DNA of 64,000 nucleotides from assembly GCA_034003245.1 (NCBI GenBank), contig JAVEYY010000001.1:149353-213352 (forward strand). The letters are read 5' to 3'. Below the pieces are notes generated by a model. That model made no database searches. It was given only the letters and a program-made list of their open reading frames with translations, and was not told the origin of the DNA. Numbering within the stretch: position 1 is the stretch's first letter; every line of letters begins with the position of its first letter. The DNA comes from Perlabentimonas sp034003245 (GTDB lineage: Bacteria > Bacteroidota > Bacteroidia > Bacteroidales > Tenuifilaceae). The translations under genes and the position numbers were made by a program. Of this stretch, positions 37,132 through 45,505 are shown in pieces.

Positions 37132-38730
37132 TTAAAAACATAAAAAATCAATTTCCTTAGTGGAGAATATGCTTGGTAGCAAACGCCCATCTATAAAGAT
37201 TGCTGGAGTGCTATACAACTTGTTAGAAATACTCCAATTTATTTGTTCCAAAAGCGCTCTTTCTATCAATTCACTATTATTGCAGAATTTGTAATCTTTA
37301 TATTTATGCTTGCTCGATGGGTAATTTTCAATATAAATCCATAAATCATTTATAAAGTCAATAGGTTTACTATAATACTTATCGATAAGCATCATTGCCA
37401 AATTATAAGCGAGAGGGTCTATCTCCTTTTTATCTGTTAAAAAAATAAGTTCAATCCTCGTATTTTCCTTACGCTTTAAAATTGGTATTAGTACCTTCAA
37501 TTCATTTATGCATGGATTACAAACAGGGCTTACGACAAGTTTTATATTTGATTTACCAGCCGGATTTCCCAAAATAATACTTGCACCGGGAGCATTTGCA
37601 ACTTTTTGTTGTCTTTTAAACACTATCTGTTTAACCTCTGCATCATGCTTAAGTGATCGATAACCCGACACAATTCCTTTTAACCCGTATGATTTAGCCA
37701 ACAATTGTTTTAATAATATGTAGCTTGCGCAAATTGTAATAATTAACAGAAAAGTGGGGATTAAATCTTCTGTTGTACATTTTAGTTCAATGCCTTGGGT
37801 AATATAAAGTCCAATAGAAACAACAAATAATGCTGTAATCATAACCTGTACGCCTAAACAAAGCCTACACCAGGTTTTTGCTACAAATTTCTGATAAGTG
37901 ATTGAATAGAAAACATATGGAAACGATAATGCTGTACTTACGCTAGTGACAGCATAACCAAAACTATCAGGTTTAAAAAGATTTAACAGGAAGACAAAAG
38001 AAAAGAATACAATGCCAATATCGCTCCAAGATAGTATCCCAAGGAAATATGCATCCTTTGAATTAAGGATTGAAGAGCAATTAATTTTTTTACTCTTTCT
38101 AGAGGTACAAAATCTTTTTACATATGGATTATGTTCATCAACACTTTGCAGAACTAATAACCCAGAAAAAATAACACCTATAAGCGAAAACAAAAGAAAT
38201 AAATAGTTGTAAACAACTCGTTGACTATGTAATTGAATAATAAAAAAACAAATGAAAAAAAATAGCGCAGAAATAACAAATGGGTTTCTAAACTTGTCAA
38301 ATAAAAACAGAACCCTATCTTGCAGTTTACATTTGCGTGGTGTAATTCCTTCAGAATCAAAAAGCATAGCGTTGCCATCCCATATTTTTAAGAAACTATT
38401 AATGGGTTCCAAACTCACGCCCCCCTTCTCGTTGATAATATGGACGTTAGATTCGTCAACATTTTTAACAAGAAGGAATAAATCTGTATTTGTTCGTACA
38501 TGTACAAGTACTGGTTTTGGTAAATCGTTCCTAAGGTTTTCAATAGTTGTACTAATTGCAATGCTATCAACTCCCTCATACTTTAACACATGCTGTATTG
38601 ATAAAAAACTAGGGAAAAATGGGTGTTCATTTAATCGATATACAACTTCAGAATTGAAGTTTAACTTAAAAGTTTTATACAATATTCGTAAAACTGTATA
38701 AATATTATTATCGATCATTGCATTTCTCAC
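37132..38730 (-). CDS. C39-like / VKOR / thioredoxin-like fusion (oxidative peptide maturation)
   Basis: 532 residues; an ATG at 38718 (MIDNNIY) is also possible. The N-terminus (VVYRLNEHPFFPSFLSIQHV and LPKPVLVHVRTNTDLFLLVK) looks like a C39-type fold without the catalytic Cys-His pair, as seen in other Bacteroidota RiPP loci. Four to five membrane helices with FCTSRKSKKINCSSILNSKD, LGILSWSDIGIVFFSFVFLL and KTWCRLCLGVQ form a VKOR oxidase with its CxxC. A thioredoxin-like C-terminus follows with SPVCNPCINEL. Together these suggest disulfide formation on an exported peptide, most simply the Cys-rich precursor encoded 90 bases downstream. Confidence 0.85.
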   Translation of the reverse strand: MRNAMIDNNIYTVLRILYKTFKLNFNSEVVYRLNEHPFFPSFLSIQHVLKYEGVDSIAISTTIENLRNDLPKPVLVHVRTNTDLFLLVKNVDESNVHIINEKGGVSLEPINSFLKIWDGNAMLFDSEGITPRKCKLQDRVLFLFDKFRNPFVISALFFFICFFIIQLHSQRVVYNYLFLLFSLIGVIFSGLLVLQSVDEHNPYVKRFCTSRKSKKINCSSILNSKDAYFLGILSWSDIGIVFFSFVFLLNLFKPDSFGYAVTSVSTALSFPYVFYSITYQKFVAKTWCRLCLGVQVMITALFVVSIGLYITQGIELKCTTEDLIPTFLLIITICASYILLKQLLAKSYGLKGIVSGYRSLKHDAEVKQIVFKRQQKVANAPGASIILGNPAGKSNIKLVVSPVCNPCINELKVLIPILKRKENTRIELIFLTDKKEIDPLAYNLAMMLIDKYYSKPIDFINDLWIYIENYPSSKHKYKDYKFCNNSELIERALLEQINWSISNKLYSTPAIFIDGRLLPSIFSTKEIDFLCF

Positions 38731-38864
38731 GTGACTTCTATATGTTTATTTGTTCAACTTAAAACTTATTATGTATCTCTATTAAATAATTCTTATAGAA
38801 TTATCATTAAGAAATTTTCAATATCCTAGGATAATATTTCACCTAACAAATATAAATTCGATCA

Positions 38865-38881
38865 GGGACACGAGATGTCCC
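38865..38881. repeat. Palindromic repeat (GGGACACGAGATGTCCC), copy 1
   Basis: A 6-bp stem GGGACA/TGTCCC with 5-base loop CGAGA. The same 17 bases occur at 55599-55615 and 59788-59804, upstream of precursor genes. This copy lies in the 328-base gap between the HTH gene (39059) and the VKOR gene (38730), which otherwise holds no gene. Confidence 0.75.
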
Positions 38882-39058
38882 CGGTGGTTTTTAACAAATA
38901 ATTTGAAAACTAGCAAAGCGCCACAATTGCTTTAATGCGCTCATTTTATTGTACTTAAAACCTATAACACACAGGTATTAACTTTTCAAAAAAAATACTT
39001 TTGGGTACTAATTTAGAGTAATTACAAATAACGATAAAGGAAAGGGGAGGGTAACTTG

Positions 39059-39331
39059 CTAATCCCCTTCCCCATTCCCCACAGGGTTATCGTCATTAGC
39101 AAACACGGGCTCGTACCCAAACCGAAAGGTTAGGGATGTAGCGTAGTAGTACGTGTTGCGGTGGAGGCTAAACCGGATATCGGCGCCCATCTCGCGCAGC
39201 TGGGCAATGTAGCGCTTTACGGTACGCTCGGAAATGCCCATACGCTGGGCCAGCTCGGCGGGTGAACCCGTGCTGCCGTTATTAATTTGCTGGTGAAGCG
39301 TTTCCAATTGATCCTTTACTTTTAAAATCAT
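39059..39331 (-). CDS. Small HTH regulator (paralogue A)
   Basis: 90 residues. GSPAELAQRMGISERTVKRY is a helix-turn-helix of the HTH_11 type, followed by IAQLREMGADIRFSLHRNTY, as in the N-terminal wing of WYL/DeoR-type regulators, but with no ligand domain. It has three paralogues in the window (45506, 59893, 60329), and its first ~25 codons and ~150-base upstream region nearly match those of the 45506 gene. It lies upstream of the VKOR/precursor set. Control of the downstream RiPP genes is a reasonable guess. Confidence 0.75.
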   Translation of the reverse strand: MILKVKDQLETLHQQINNGSTGSPAELAQRMGISERTVKRYIAQLREMGADIRFSLHRNTYYYATSLTFRFGYEPVFANDDNPVGNGEGD

Positions 39332-39387
39332 TGCTGTTTATTGGTTATTGGTTAATAAATAGGGTGAAACTGTGTAGAGGCAATAAG

Positions 39388-39428
39388 CCCCTCTACTATA
39401 TGTGTCGCCAATACCGGATTTGTGACAA
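39388..39428 (-). promoter_or_regulatory. Conserved HTH-gene promoter/operator block, copy 1
   Basis: Starts CCCCTCTA and ends in the palindrome TTGTGACAA, 41 bases in all, starting 57 bases upstream of the ATG at 39331. It is near-identical to 45877-45917 and related to 60618-60659 and 26647-26687. Confidence 0.75.
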
Positions 39429-39635
39429 TGATTTTTGAAGTTTTTTTTGAAAAAAATTAAGTTCGATGGTTAACGGGCTGGTTTATTGGCATTTGGATTT
39501 GCGTCTATTCTAAAGGCAGGTATAAAAATAGCGAAAACTATAACTTAGATGCTAACTGTAATAACAAAACTGAGCATACAATATGTATTTAGGACTTCCT
39601 TTAATATACACACCTGAAAATTTGCCAAATGGGGT

Positions 39636-39866
39636 AATACCCAGCATACTCATCTCCGCCAGCCGGCGGATTATATGGCTAGGCTCGCGAAGCGTCTCTA
39701 AATTGTAGTGCCTGCCTACCGAAGCGAAAGCATAGGTAGGCTTACCGTAGTGGCGCGCCACCATTCTTAAGCAGTGCCTGTCCCGATGCGTCGGGATTGG
39801 CCCGCAGTCCATTGCTTCCCCGATTAATCGGGGCAAGCTGTGTTGGTTATATAAGTGGTAAGACAT
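39636..39866 (-). pseudogene. Broken copy of the C39 transporter 5' end with in-frame palindromic insertions (copy 1)
   Basis: The minus-strand frame reads MSYHLYNQH then AMDCGP, HCLRMVARHYGK, HYNLETLREPSHII and MSMLGI, matching the start of the ABC transporter at 34941 with four extra blocks. The blocks correspond to the palindromes CCCCGATTAATCGGGG (39818-39833), TCCCGATGCGTCGGGA (39781-39796), GCCTACC...GGTAGGC (39714-39741) and TCCGCCAGCCGGCGGA (39655-39670), each keeping the frame. The DCGP active-site motif is kept. After MLGI the homology stops. It is not a functional transporter. It directly follows the Bro-N gene. Confidence 0.8.
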
Positions 39867-39893
39867 TTTTTCGAAAGTAGTTCATTTTACTAT

Positions 39894-40736
39894 TTACTCA
39901 TCCTTGTTTTTAATGGCCTTAGCATTATCTAATGATAAAAAGTTTTCCTCGGATATTATACTTTTACCTAGTTCTTTTTCGGTCTCTTTACGGGCTTTTC
40001 CGGCAACTGAACCACCTCTTTTAGCCACACTTTTGTTTTTTGAGAACGTTTTTGGCTTTTCGTTCTTAGAAATCTCAGTGGTTACCTTCTCGCCCAGCAT
40101 CGTAAAAATGAGTTCAAAGTCGGTCATATGATCCCTTAGATTCTGGTTTTTCAGGGCAAGACCCTTTAATTTTTTGTATTCAGAGGGTGTTAATCCAAAG
40201 GTTGCTTTTGAAATTTCAGCAGTAAGTATGGCATAGTCGCGCTCATTATCTATCCCCCTCTCCTTCCACTCGTCGGTTAAATTCTGTCGAATGGCAATAC
40301 CTCTTATTCGTTTGTCAATCCAGTCTTTGGGGTAGCCCTTTTGCTCATACATCTCTTTCATTCGCTCCTGGGCAAGTTCAGGATTCTCAATTTCCTGCAC
40401 ACGTTCGTATCCTATCTTTGCAAGCCACTGCTTAAAAGGCTCTGCCTTAGGCGATGGGATGGATTGAATAATACGAAAAAGGGATTGCGTGTTGGCGCAA
40501 TCCGTTTTTCGCATTTTGCCATCTGGAGCCTCAAGTTTCAACTGTCGACAAATTGTCGACAGTTGGATTCCATCTTCAAGAGCAACCCTGGTTTTCATCT
40601 TAAACCAGTAGTCGCGGGGGTTTGTGCTTTCTGTTAGTACGCCTACAACATCAATTACCGAGAAATACCATTCATTCTCAATCCATACCCTGCGTATGCT
40701 TTTGCTCTGAAAAACAACAATTTTATTCTGCTCCAT
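39894..40736 (-). CDS. Bro-N (phage antirepressor-like) domain protein
   Basis: About 280 residues from ATG 40736 (MEQNKIVVFQSKSIRRVWIE). The N-terminus has the BRO-N fold pattern: RVWIENEWYFSVIDVVGVLT, STNPRDYWFKMKTRV, and PEDGKMRKTDCANTQSLFRI-like motif PDGKMRKTDCANTQ. The C-terminus is helical and basic (MTDFELIFTMLGEKVTTEIS, NKSVAKRGGSVAGKARKETE), resembling chromosomal Bro-N/DinD-like proteins. Known Bro-N proteins bind DNA in phage antirepression or DNA-damage responses. It is flanked on both sides, in direct orientation, by broken copies of the C39 transporter 5' end, which suggests it arrived or was duplicated with them. Confidence 0.75.
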   Translation of the reverse strand: MEQNKIVVFQSKSIRRVWIENEWYFSVIDVVGVLTESTNPRDYWFKMKTRVALEDGIQLSTICRQLKLEAPDGKMRKTDCANTQSLFRIIQSIPSPKAEPFKQWLAKIGYERVQEIENPELAQERMKEMYEQKGYPKDWIDKRIRGIAIRQNLTDEWKERGIDNERDYAILTAEISKATFGLTPSEYKKLKGLALKNQNLRDHMTDFELIFTMLGEKVTTEISKNEKPKTFSKNKSVAKRGGSVAGKARKETEKELGKSIISEENFLSLDNAKAIKNKDE

Positions 40737-40824
40737 ATTCTGAGAATCTATTGCTTTTTGATGTATGCAAGACAAAAGTAGTATTTATTAAAACGAGCCA
40801 AAACCTAGTTCCAACTATAATCGG

Positions 40825-41064
40825 GCTAACCTCCACCAACTCGCGTGTTATATGGCTACGCTCACGCAGGGTCTCTAAATTGTAGTGCCTGCCTACCGAA
40901 GCGAAAGCATAGGTAGGCTTACCGTAGTGTCGCGCCACCATCCATAGGCAGAGCCTGACCCGACGCGTCGGGATTGGGCCGCTGTGCATCCCTTTTTGGA
41001 TGGCAGGCATGGCATCCCCGATTAATCGGGGCAAGCTGTGTTGGGGGTAGTGGGGGAAAGGCAT
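40825..41064 (-). pseudogene. Broken copy of the C39 transporter 5' end with in-frame palindromic insertions (copy 2)
   Basis: Reads MPFPHYPQH, then DAM, MHSGP, LCLWMVARHYGK and HYNLETLRERSHITRE with in-frame extra blocks: CCCCGATTAATCGGGG (41016-41031), GCATCC-CTTTTT-GGATGGC (40986-41004), CCCGACGCGTCGGG (40959-40972) and GCCTACC...GGTAGGC (40891-40918). Three of the four blocks sit at the same places as in copy 1. The catalytic Cys is lost (HSGP for DCGP). The ~60 bases upstream also match the leader of the intact gene at 34941. Homology ends after SHITRE. Confidence 0.8.
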
Positions 41065-41146
41065 TTTTGGAATGTAGAATGATGAATGTTAAATGATAAA
41101 TGTAAAAATAGGAAGAAAAGTTATATGTAGTTCATTATGTTGCCAC

Positions 41147-42223
41147 TTACTCACCCCAAAGCTGTTTGTTCATCTCTGCCACTCGTTTATGGTTAACCAC
41201 AAACCCTGTTTCCCGTGCATAGGTACCGCACTCCTCCACCGGCACGTATCCCTCCTCGCCCTGCCACTTGGCTATGTAGGGGTTGTAAGTACACTTAGCA
41301 GGTTGGGAGTAAATATTTTCGGGATCCTTAATAAATACGCGGCAATCGGTGCACATATGGCGGAACTCGCAATCCTTGCATACATCTATTTGATCCTTGG
41401 TGATGTTCCAGTGCTTTTTAAAATCGGGATGATTTAATGCTTGCTCTAGAGTTGTGTCTTTAATGTTACCAAAGGATTGGGCACTAGAAGGGCAGTTTTT
41501 GATGTTGCCGTGGGTGTCGATGGATATTTTTCGATTAAGGCAACTATTGTGATTGTTTGACTCAAAGAAGAAATCGTTATTACAAATGAAGTAACTAGGG
41601 CTTACCACTCCACATTGTTCTACACCTAAAAACATCTCTTTGGTAAGTATAACCTGACAGTTATTATATGCTTTAACTGATGTAGAATCTGCTGAATAAC
41701 AAATGATGCTAACGATAGACTCAAATTCCCTGGTAATAAATTTAATGAGTTCCTCACTAAAGGGAACAACTAACTCAACTCCCCTAATATTCATTCCAAC
41801 AATACATTTCAGTGCTTTAACAACTTGGTTCTCTTCTATGTTGGGATAAAACCGTAATTGTAGGGTTTTGCATCCAATTTTGTCTAGCTGTTCTAGGGCT
41901 TTTATTATATCATATTTCGAGTCGATACTCCAGTCAACAATGCAATTAGTAATTGAGAAAGGACTATACCAATTGGTTTTTATGAAAGGGAATAGATTCT
42001 CATCACCTTTTGGGCATTGAAAAATGATTTCCTTATCCAGTAGCTCAGAGAAACGATTATTGGGAAGTCCTTGAAGTAATTCTTCGAAAATAATTTCTAA
42101 ACCTAGCAATTCGAAGGTAGGCTTGTCAATAGCAAAAACGTCCTTTCTGGAAATATCGTAAACAGCATAATTTTTATATCCATCTATTGGGAAACAATTA
42201 GCAAAACGTTTATAGTATCTCAT
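41147..42223 (-). CDS. gwsS: Grasp-with-spasm SPASM-domain peptide maturase, cassette A
   Basis: 358 residues. N-terminal part starts YYKRFANCFPIDGYKNYAVY, typical of the family's A/S-N-C-x-P opening. A central segment (SITNCIVDWSIDSKYDIIKA, then CKTLQLRFYPNIEENQVVKA) looks like a radical SAM barrel, but the CxxxCxxC motif is absent. The C-terminal SPASM region has cysteines in IKNCPSSAQSFGNIKDTTLE, DQIDVCKDCEFRHMCTDCRV and SQPAKCTYNPYIAKW. The last ~130 residues are almost the same as in cassettes B and C. The partner GwsG gene is upstream. The modification is unknown. A C39 pseudogene follows the stop. Confidence 0.85.
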   Translation of the reverse strand: MRYYKRFANCFPIDGYKNYAVYDISRKDVFAIDKPTFELLGLEIIFEELLQGLPNNRFSELLDKEIIFQCPKGDENLFPFIKTNWYSPFSITNCIVDWSIDSKYDIIKALEQLDKIGCKTLQLRFYPNIEENQVVKALKCIVGMNIRGVELVVPFSEELIKFITREFESIVSIICYSADSTSVKAYNNCQVILTKEMFLGVEQCGVVSPSYFICNNDFFFESNNHNSCLNRKISIDTHGNIKNCPSSAQSFGNIKDTTLEQALNHPDFKKHWNITKDQIDVCKDCEFRHMCTDCRVFIKDPENIYSQPAKCTYNPYIAKWQGEEGYVPVEECGTYARETGFVVNHKRVAEMNKQLWGE

Positions 42224-42238
42224 ATCTAAAAATATGTA

Positions 42239-42424
42239 TCATAATTGAAAACTAAATATTCTGGATATAGGCTTAGAAGGCTGATCAACAATAACCCTAT
42301 TCGATTGCAACCGTGCATTTGATACTATTCTCAATACTCTTACCGAACTATTCTCTAACAGTACAGCATTTCTCACACATAATGGCATAATCGTTTTGCG
42401 AGGTAACAAGTTCTCATCATTCAT
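42239..42424 (-). CDS. Unnamed 61-residue ORF between gwsG and gwsS, cassette A
   Basis: The frame is open from ATG 42424, which overlaps the gwsG stop by eight bases, to just before gwsS. The product (MNDENLLPRKTIMPLCVRN, ending PISRIFSFQL) is basic with no named domain. ORFs of 59-61 codons fill the same gap in cassettes B and C, with overlap to a neighbour on at least one side. Positional conservation is the main support; sequence similarity is weak for this copy. It could be a leader-binding or coupling protein, or only spacer reading frame. Confidence 0.4.
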   Translation of the reverse strand: MNDENLLPRKTIMPLCVRNAVLLENSSVRVLRIVSNARLQSNRVIVDQPSKPISRIFSFQL

Positions 42425-43391
42425 GTGTCAAATATTTAGCAATTTCCATTTCAATAGGGTAGTTGCAATTCTTGGTAACCATTTCGATATTTCCTACTGG
42501 ATTAACCTCCAGGAAAAAATACTCTTTTTGGGGCGTAACTATCATATCTATGGAGCCTGTATCCAGCCCTAACTTATCCATAAGGTTGCGTAGTCGTTTT
42601 TCTACTAGCATAGGTAAAAGGAATGGAACCATACGGTTGGGCCTTTCATCATCATAATTTCTGAAGTCGATTAAAGTTTTAGCGTTGTTCTGTGAGAAAA
42701 TTGCCATTGAGTAGTATGTGTCCTTTACAAAAAAGATTCTCAACTCTATCCACTTTTCAATTCTATGTTGAACTAATGAGGGAAAAAATTCTGAATCCCT
42801 ATCAAAAGATAATACCTGCATAGAAGTTGTTAGCATTTTCGAGGATGAGCCATCTGTATTTCGAAAAGTCTCCGCTTCGCTAATGGGTTTAGTTATTAAT
42901 GGTTTACATTTCAATTCATCAAACAAAACACGACCATTTCCAGTTATAACTGTTTCTGGTATAGCGAGACCACACTCCTTAGCAAAAAACAGAACTATGG
43001 GTTTATTGATAAAAGACTTTGAGAAGCTTCCTATAGACCCCTTTTTATGTTCTAAGACGAAAAACATATAGTGCTGTAAAATTTTCCACTCATTCGATAG
43101 GAATTGCCCAACCTGCTGCACCCTATGTGGCTGAATTCCCAGTTCGGATATTGCTGTCTTAACACAGTTTGGAGAAAGGCTACCCCTTCTATACCATATG
43201 TTGCTAAACTGACATAAGTCGTAAACTCTACCATTCACTTCCACCTCAATAATTCCTTTGCTTGGTGAAACATTTACAATTCTTACCTCATCCTCCCTAT
43301 TGATGCGTAAAAACTTTTTCCCGTTCAGTATTAACCATTGCACTACCTCATCGGTGGTACGCTCGCCTTCCTCGCTAAACATTAGGATCAT
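42417..43391 (-). CDS. gwsG: Grasp-with-spasm ATP-grasp peptide maturase, cassette A
   Basis: 324 residues. Characteristic motifs are SNIWYRRGSL, FINKPIVLFFAKECGLAIPE, CKPLITKPISEAE, HRIEKWIELRIFFV, the nucleotide-binding FSQNNAKTLIDFRNYDDERP and the metal-site GSIDMIVTPQKEYFFLEVNPVGN (as separate stretches). ATP-grasp maturases in graspetide pathways join side chains by ester or amide bonds using ATP; here the substrate should be the precursor at 45034. It lies 11 bases after the exported-partner gene and overlaps the small ORF. Confidence 0.88.
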   Translation of the reverse strand: MILMFSEEGERTTDEVVQWLILNGKKFLRINREDEVRIVNVSPSKGIIEVEVNGRVYDLCQFSNIWYRRGSLSPNCVKTAISELGIQPHRVQQVGQFLSNEWKILQHYMFFVLEHKKGSIGSFSKSFINKPIVLFFAKECGLAIPETVITGNGRVLFDELKCKPLITKPISEAETFRNTDGSSSKMLTTSMQVLSFDRDSEFFPSLVQHRIEKWIELRIFFVKDTYYSMAIFSQNNAKTLIDFRNYDDERPNRMVPFLLPMLVEKRLRNLMDKLGLDTGSIDMIVTPQKEYFFLEVNPVGNIEMVTKNCNYPIEMEIAKYLTHE

Positions 43392-43402
43392 TTTGCTTTA
43401 AT

Positions 43403-44650
43403 CTATTTATTTAGTGGGACAATCAATACATCAACAATACTTTTGCTAATTCGAAACTCTTTGAGTAATTTCCATTTATTTTCAATAATGATTGGGCTTT
43501 TATCCAACTGACTTTCTAAACTAAAACCGCTATTCTGATAAAAAGATTCTCGTATTTCTGAATGAGCACGAATTACAGACAGGGCCATTAAATCAAACTC
43601 GTTTGAATTGTGCTCAATAGCAGCTTGTTTCTTTTTAGTATAACCAATTTCATTAAATTTACAAATAAGCCCTTCAAAGGGGAAGAAGTCAATATTATAG
43701 AAAAAAAGAGCATCAATATCCTTTTTAGAAGCATCACGAGCTGTCTCCAACCCCAACGATAATCGATACGCATCAATTTCCTTAAGATTTTCCTCACTTT
43801 TTACCGTCTCATAAGTTATAGTTCTTGTTTCCAAATCAACTATCAAATCAAAACCGCCCAGCTGGCGGGTTGAGTCCAGCTCGCTATGCGCCATGGCTGA
43901 GGCAAGAAATTGGGGCGTAAGTTCGCCATTGAATACCGCCTCACGAAGAAGTGGTTCAAGGTCGTATCGTGAGAACTCCATAGATTTGTATGGCTCAGCA
44001 TTTAGATCGATATCATTCTCCTTTGGATATTTCAATTGATTCCTAAGCCCAAAATGATGCAGTAAGACATCAAGAGGAAAATGGAATCTGCCGTATAAGG
44101 GGACGGTAGGGACTCCTCGTTCCGAGACCAATGCGTGCAACACCTTGGCATGCTCATACACCAGGCTATCGTAACTCGATTTAGGCTTTCGGTTTATTAG
44201 GAAATCTTGTTCTCGCTCTCGGAGCGTGTCAAGTGTAGCCATATAGCTAGAGTCGAACCTAGAGAGGTAAATCGACCGAAGGAAACTACTGCTTTGCCTA
44301 ATCTCCTCCCATATAGGCTCTGGGAGCTCTTTAAAGTATCGGGTATTCAGCGTATTGATATCAACCCCTTTGGTAATCATCTCCATTATCCACTCCTTGG
44401 CCTGCGCATGCTCCCCAATTAGTATTGCGCACAGGGAGGCATTGTGAAGGTCGTTGACGTGCCTTTTCTCGAACCTTGAGAAAGTTCTACTATAAGTATC
44501 GTAGGCTTTATGGAAATTAAGCTCGAATACGCTTAGCTCTGCCACATTAATGCTATCGTAGTATGCTTTATAATTCTCTGGCAGAACATCAAAAGCATTC
44601 GCTGGGAGTGAAAGACAAATCAACAAAACTAAAAAGTAAAGCCATCTCAT
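43403..44650 (-). CDS. Exported TPR-like partner protein, cassette A
   Basis: 415 residues with signal peptide (MRWLYFLVLLICLSLPANA). The N-terminal helical repeats (YDSINVAELSVFELNFHKAY, DTYSRTFSRFEKRHVNDLHN) resemble TPRs. A conserved central region, SERGVPTVPLYGRFHFPLDV then HHF and LLREAVFNGELTPQFLASAM with HSELD, is shared with the products at 54214 and 58252, which have NGYP/NGFP and GG/GK-L-x-P in the same order. It is therefore a family linked to this RiPP type. I know no name for it. It may act on or sense the exported peptide. It precedes gwsG by 11 bases. Confidence 0.65.
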   Translation of the reverse strand: MRWLYFLVLLICLSLPANAFDVLPENYKAYYDSINVAELSVFELNFHKAYDTYSRTFSRFEKRHVNDLHNASLCAILIGEHAQAKEWIMEMITKGVDINTLNTRYFKELPEPIWEEIRQSSSFLRSIYLSRFDSSYMATLDTLREREQDFLINRKPKSSYDSLVYEHAKVLHALVSERGVPTVPLYGRFHFPLDVLLHHFGLRNQLKYPKENDIDLNAEPYKSMEFSRYDLEPLLREAVFNGELTPQFLASAMAHSELDSTRQLGGFDLIVDLETRTITYETVKSEENLKEIDAYRLSLGLETARDASKKDIDALFFYNIDFFPFEGLICKFNEIGYTKKKQAAIEHNSNEFDLMALSVIRAHSEIRESFYQNSGFSLESQLDKSPIIIENKWKLLKEFRISKSIVDVLIVPLNK

Positions 44651-45033
44651 AAATCCTGTTTTTTATTAAAAAATTGTAAAATAAGAATTCTTATGGGACA
44701 AATCTCAAGCTGTTTAACAAATCAACGTTTCGTATTTAACAAACACCAAGTTTCCCATACAGAAATAACTCAAAAGTTATTATACATCGAATTTAAATTT
44801 CTTAAACAATTTGTATTTACTGTAAATTAAGAAAAAAAGAGGGTATCCGTTACATTTAGTTACCCTCATTTTATTCCTACTTTAATTTAGTGAACTACCA
44901 TATATCCAATCCAAAAGAAGTAAATTTGATTTATTAGACAGCTAAACTATTCTAATCTTTTTACCGTAATTATGGTAAAAAAATAAAATCGTTCAATGAA
45001 AATAAACAAACGTTTTCAATCCTGTATCAATTT
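44651..45033. other. Intergenic region between precursor A and partner A
   Basis: 383 bases. Apart from the terminator at 44831-44867 and AT-rich sequence that may contain a second promoter for the downstream maturase genes, I see no gene. Confidence 0.7.
44831..44867 (-). terminator. Intrinsic terminator between precursor A and its maturase genes
   Basis: GAGGGTA (44839-44845) pairs with TACCCTC (44861-44867) around a 15-base loop, and on the minus strand the stem is followed by a TTTTTTTC run. It lies 166 bases after the precursor stop and 180 before the partner start. Confidence 0.8.
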
Positions 45034-45255
45034 TTAGCATTGAATATCAACAGAAATTACTCCTAACCCGTTATATGGTACAAGATAAGTACTTACACAA
45101 CCATCATCTGAAACCTCTGCATATTCTTTTCCCCTATAATAAGCTCCTCCAGAAGTAACCATCGACCTTTCACCAGTGTAATGAGATGTACCACCACCAT
45201 ACACTTTAGACATATCTACAGAATTCTTTTCAAATTTTTTTAAAACACTTTCCAT
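45034..45255 (-). CDS. Double-glycine-type peptide precursor, cassette A
   Basis: 73 residues. The leader ends in VDMSKVYGGGTSH, a GG-type site. The core is rich in Thr, Ser, Tyr, Glu, Asp and Gly (ERSMVTSGGAYYRGKEYAEV and so on) and ends in DIQC, with one more Cys in DDGCVSTYL. Such cores with many acidic and hydroxyl residues fit an ATP-grasp substrate. The gene is preceded by a conserved leader box and hairpin and followed by a terminator. The start at 45255 fits the usual short leader. The exact cross-link positions are unknown. Confidence 0.7.
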   Translation of the reverse strand: MESVLKKFEKNSVDMSKVYGGGTSHYTGERSMVTSGGAYYRGKEYAEVSDDGCVSTYLVPYNGLGVISVDIQC

Positions 45256-45322
45256 AATTTTGAATTATTAGGTTTCCTACTCTTGCGGACGACCCGCAGG
45301 GCTTTTCGGAACCCGCCCACCA

Positions 45323-45406
45323 AACTCACCCTTTGGGCCCATCCAGGATGCTTTGGCATACCAAAGGTAAGTTGCTTCCCTGAAACCACATTTCAGGGAA
45401 GCAACT
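45323..45406 (-). promoter_or_regulatory. Conserved leader box plus 16-bp hairpin upstream of precursor A
   Basis: A ~48-base box (45323-45370) that contains TTTGGCATACCAAAG and CCTTTGGGCCCATCC is repeated before precursors B and C. Beside it, AGTTGCTTCCCTGAAA pairs with TTTCAGGGAAGCAACT (45370-45406) around 5 bases. The minus-strand frame through the box reads ...YLWYAK[A/T]SWMGPKGE in all three copies (YLWNAK in C), so it could also be a short upstream ORF. Confidence 0.65.
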
Positions 45407-45505
45407 ACACCTATGTTTAACAACATATTTTCATTCAACAGATCGCTTATAACCTTATCTAACTGTTTGTTACGATGTGTTTCCCCTAACTTAAGAAAGG
45501 GGAAA

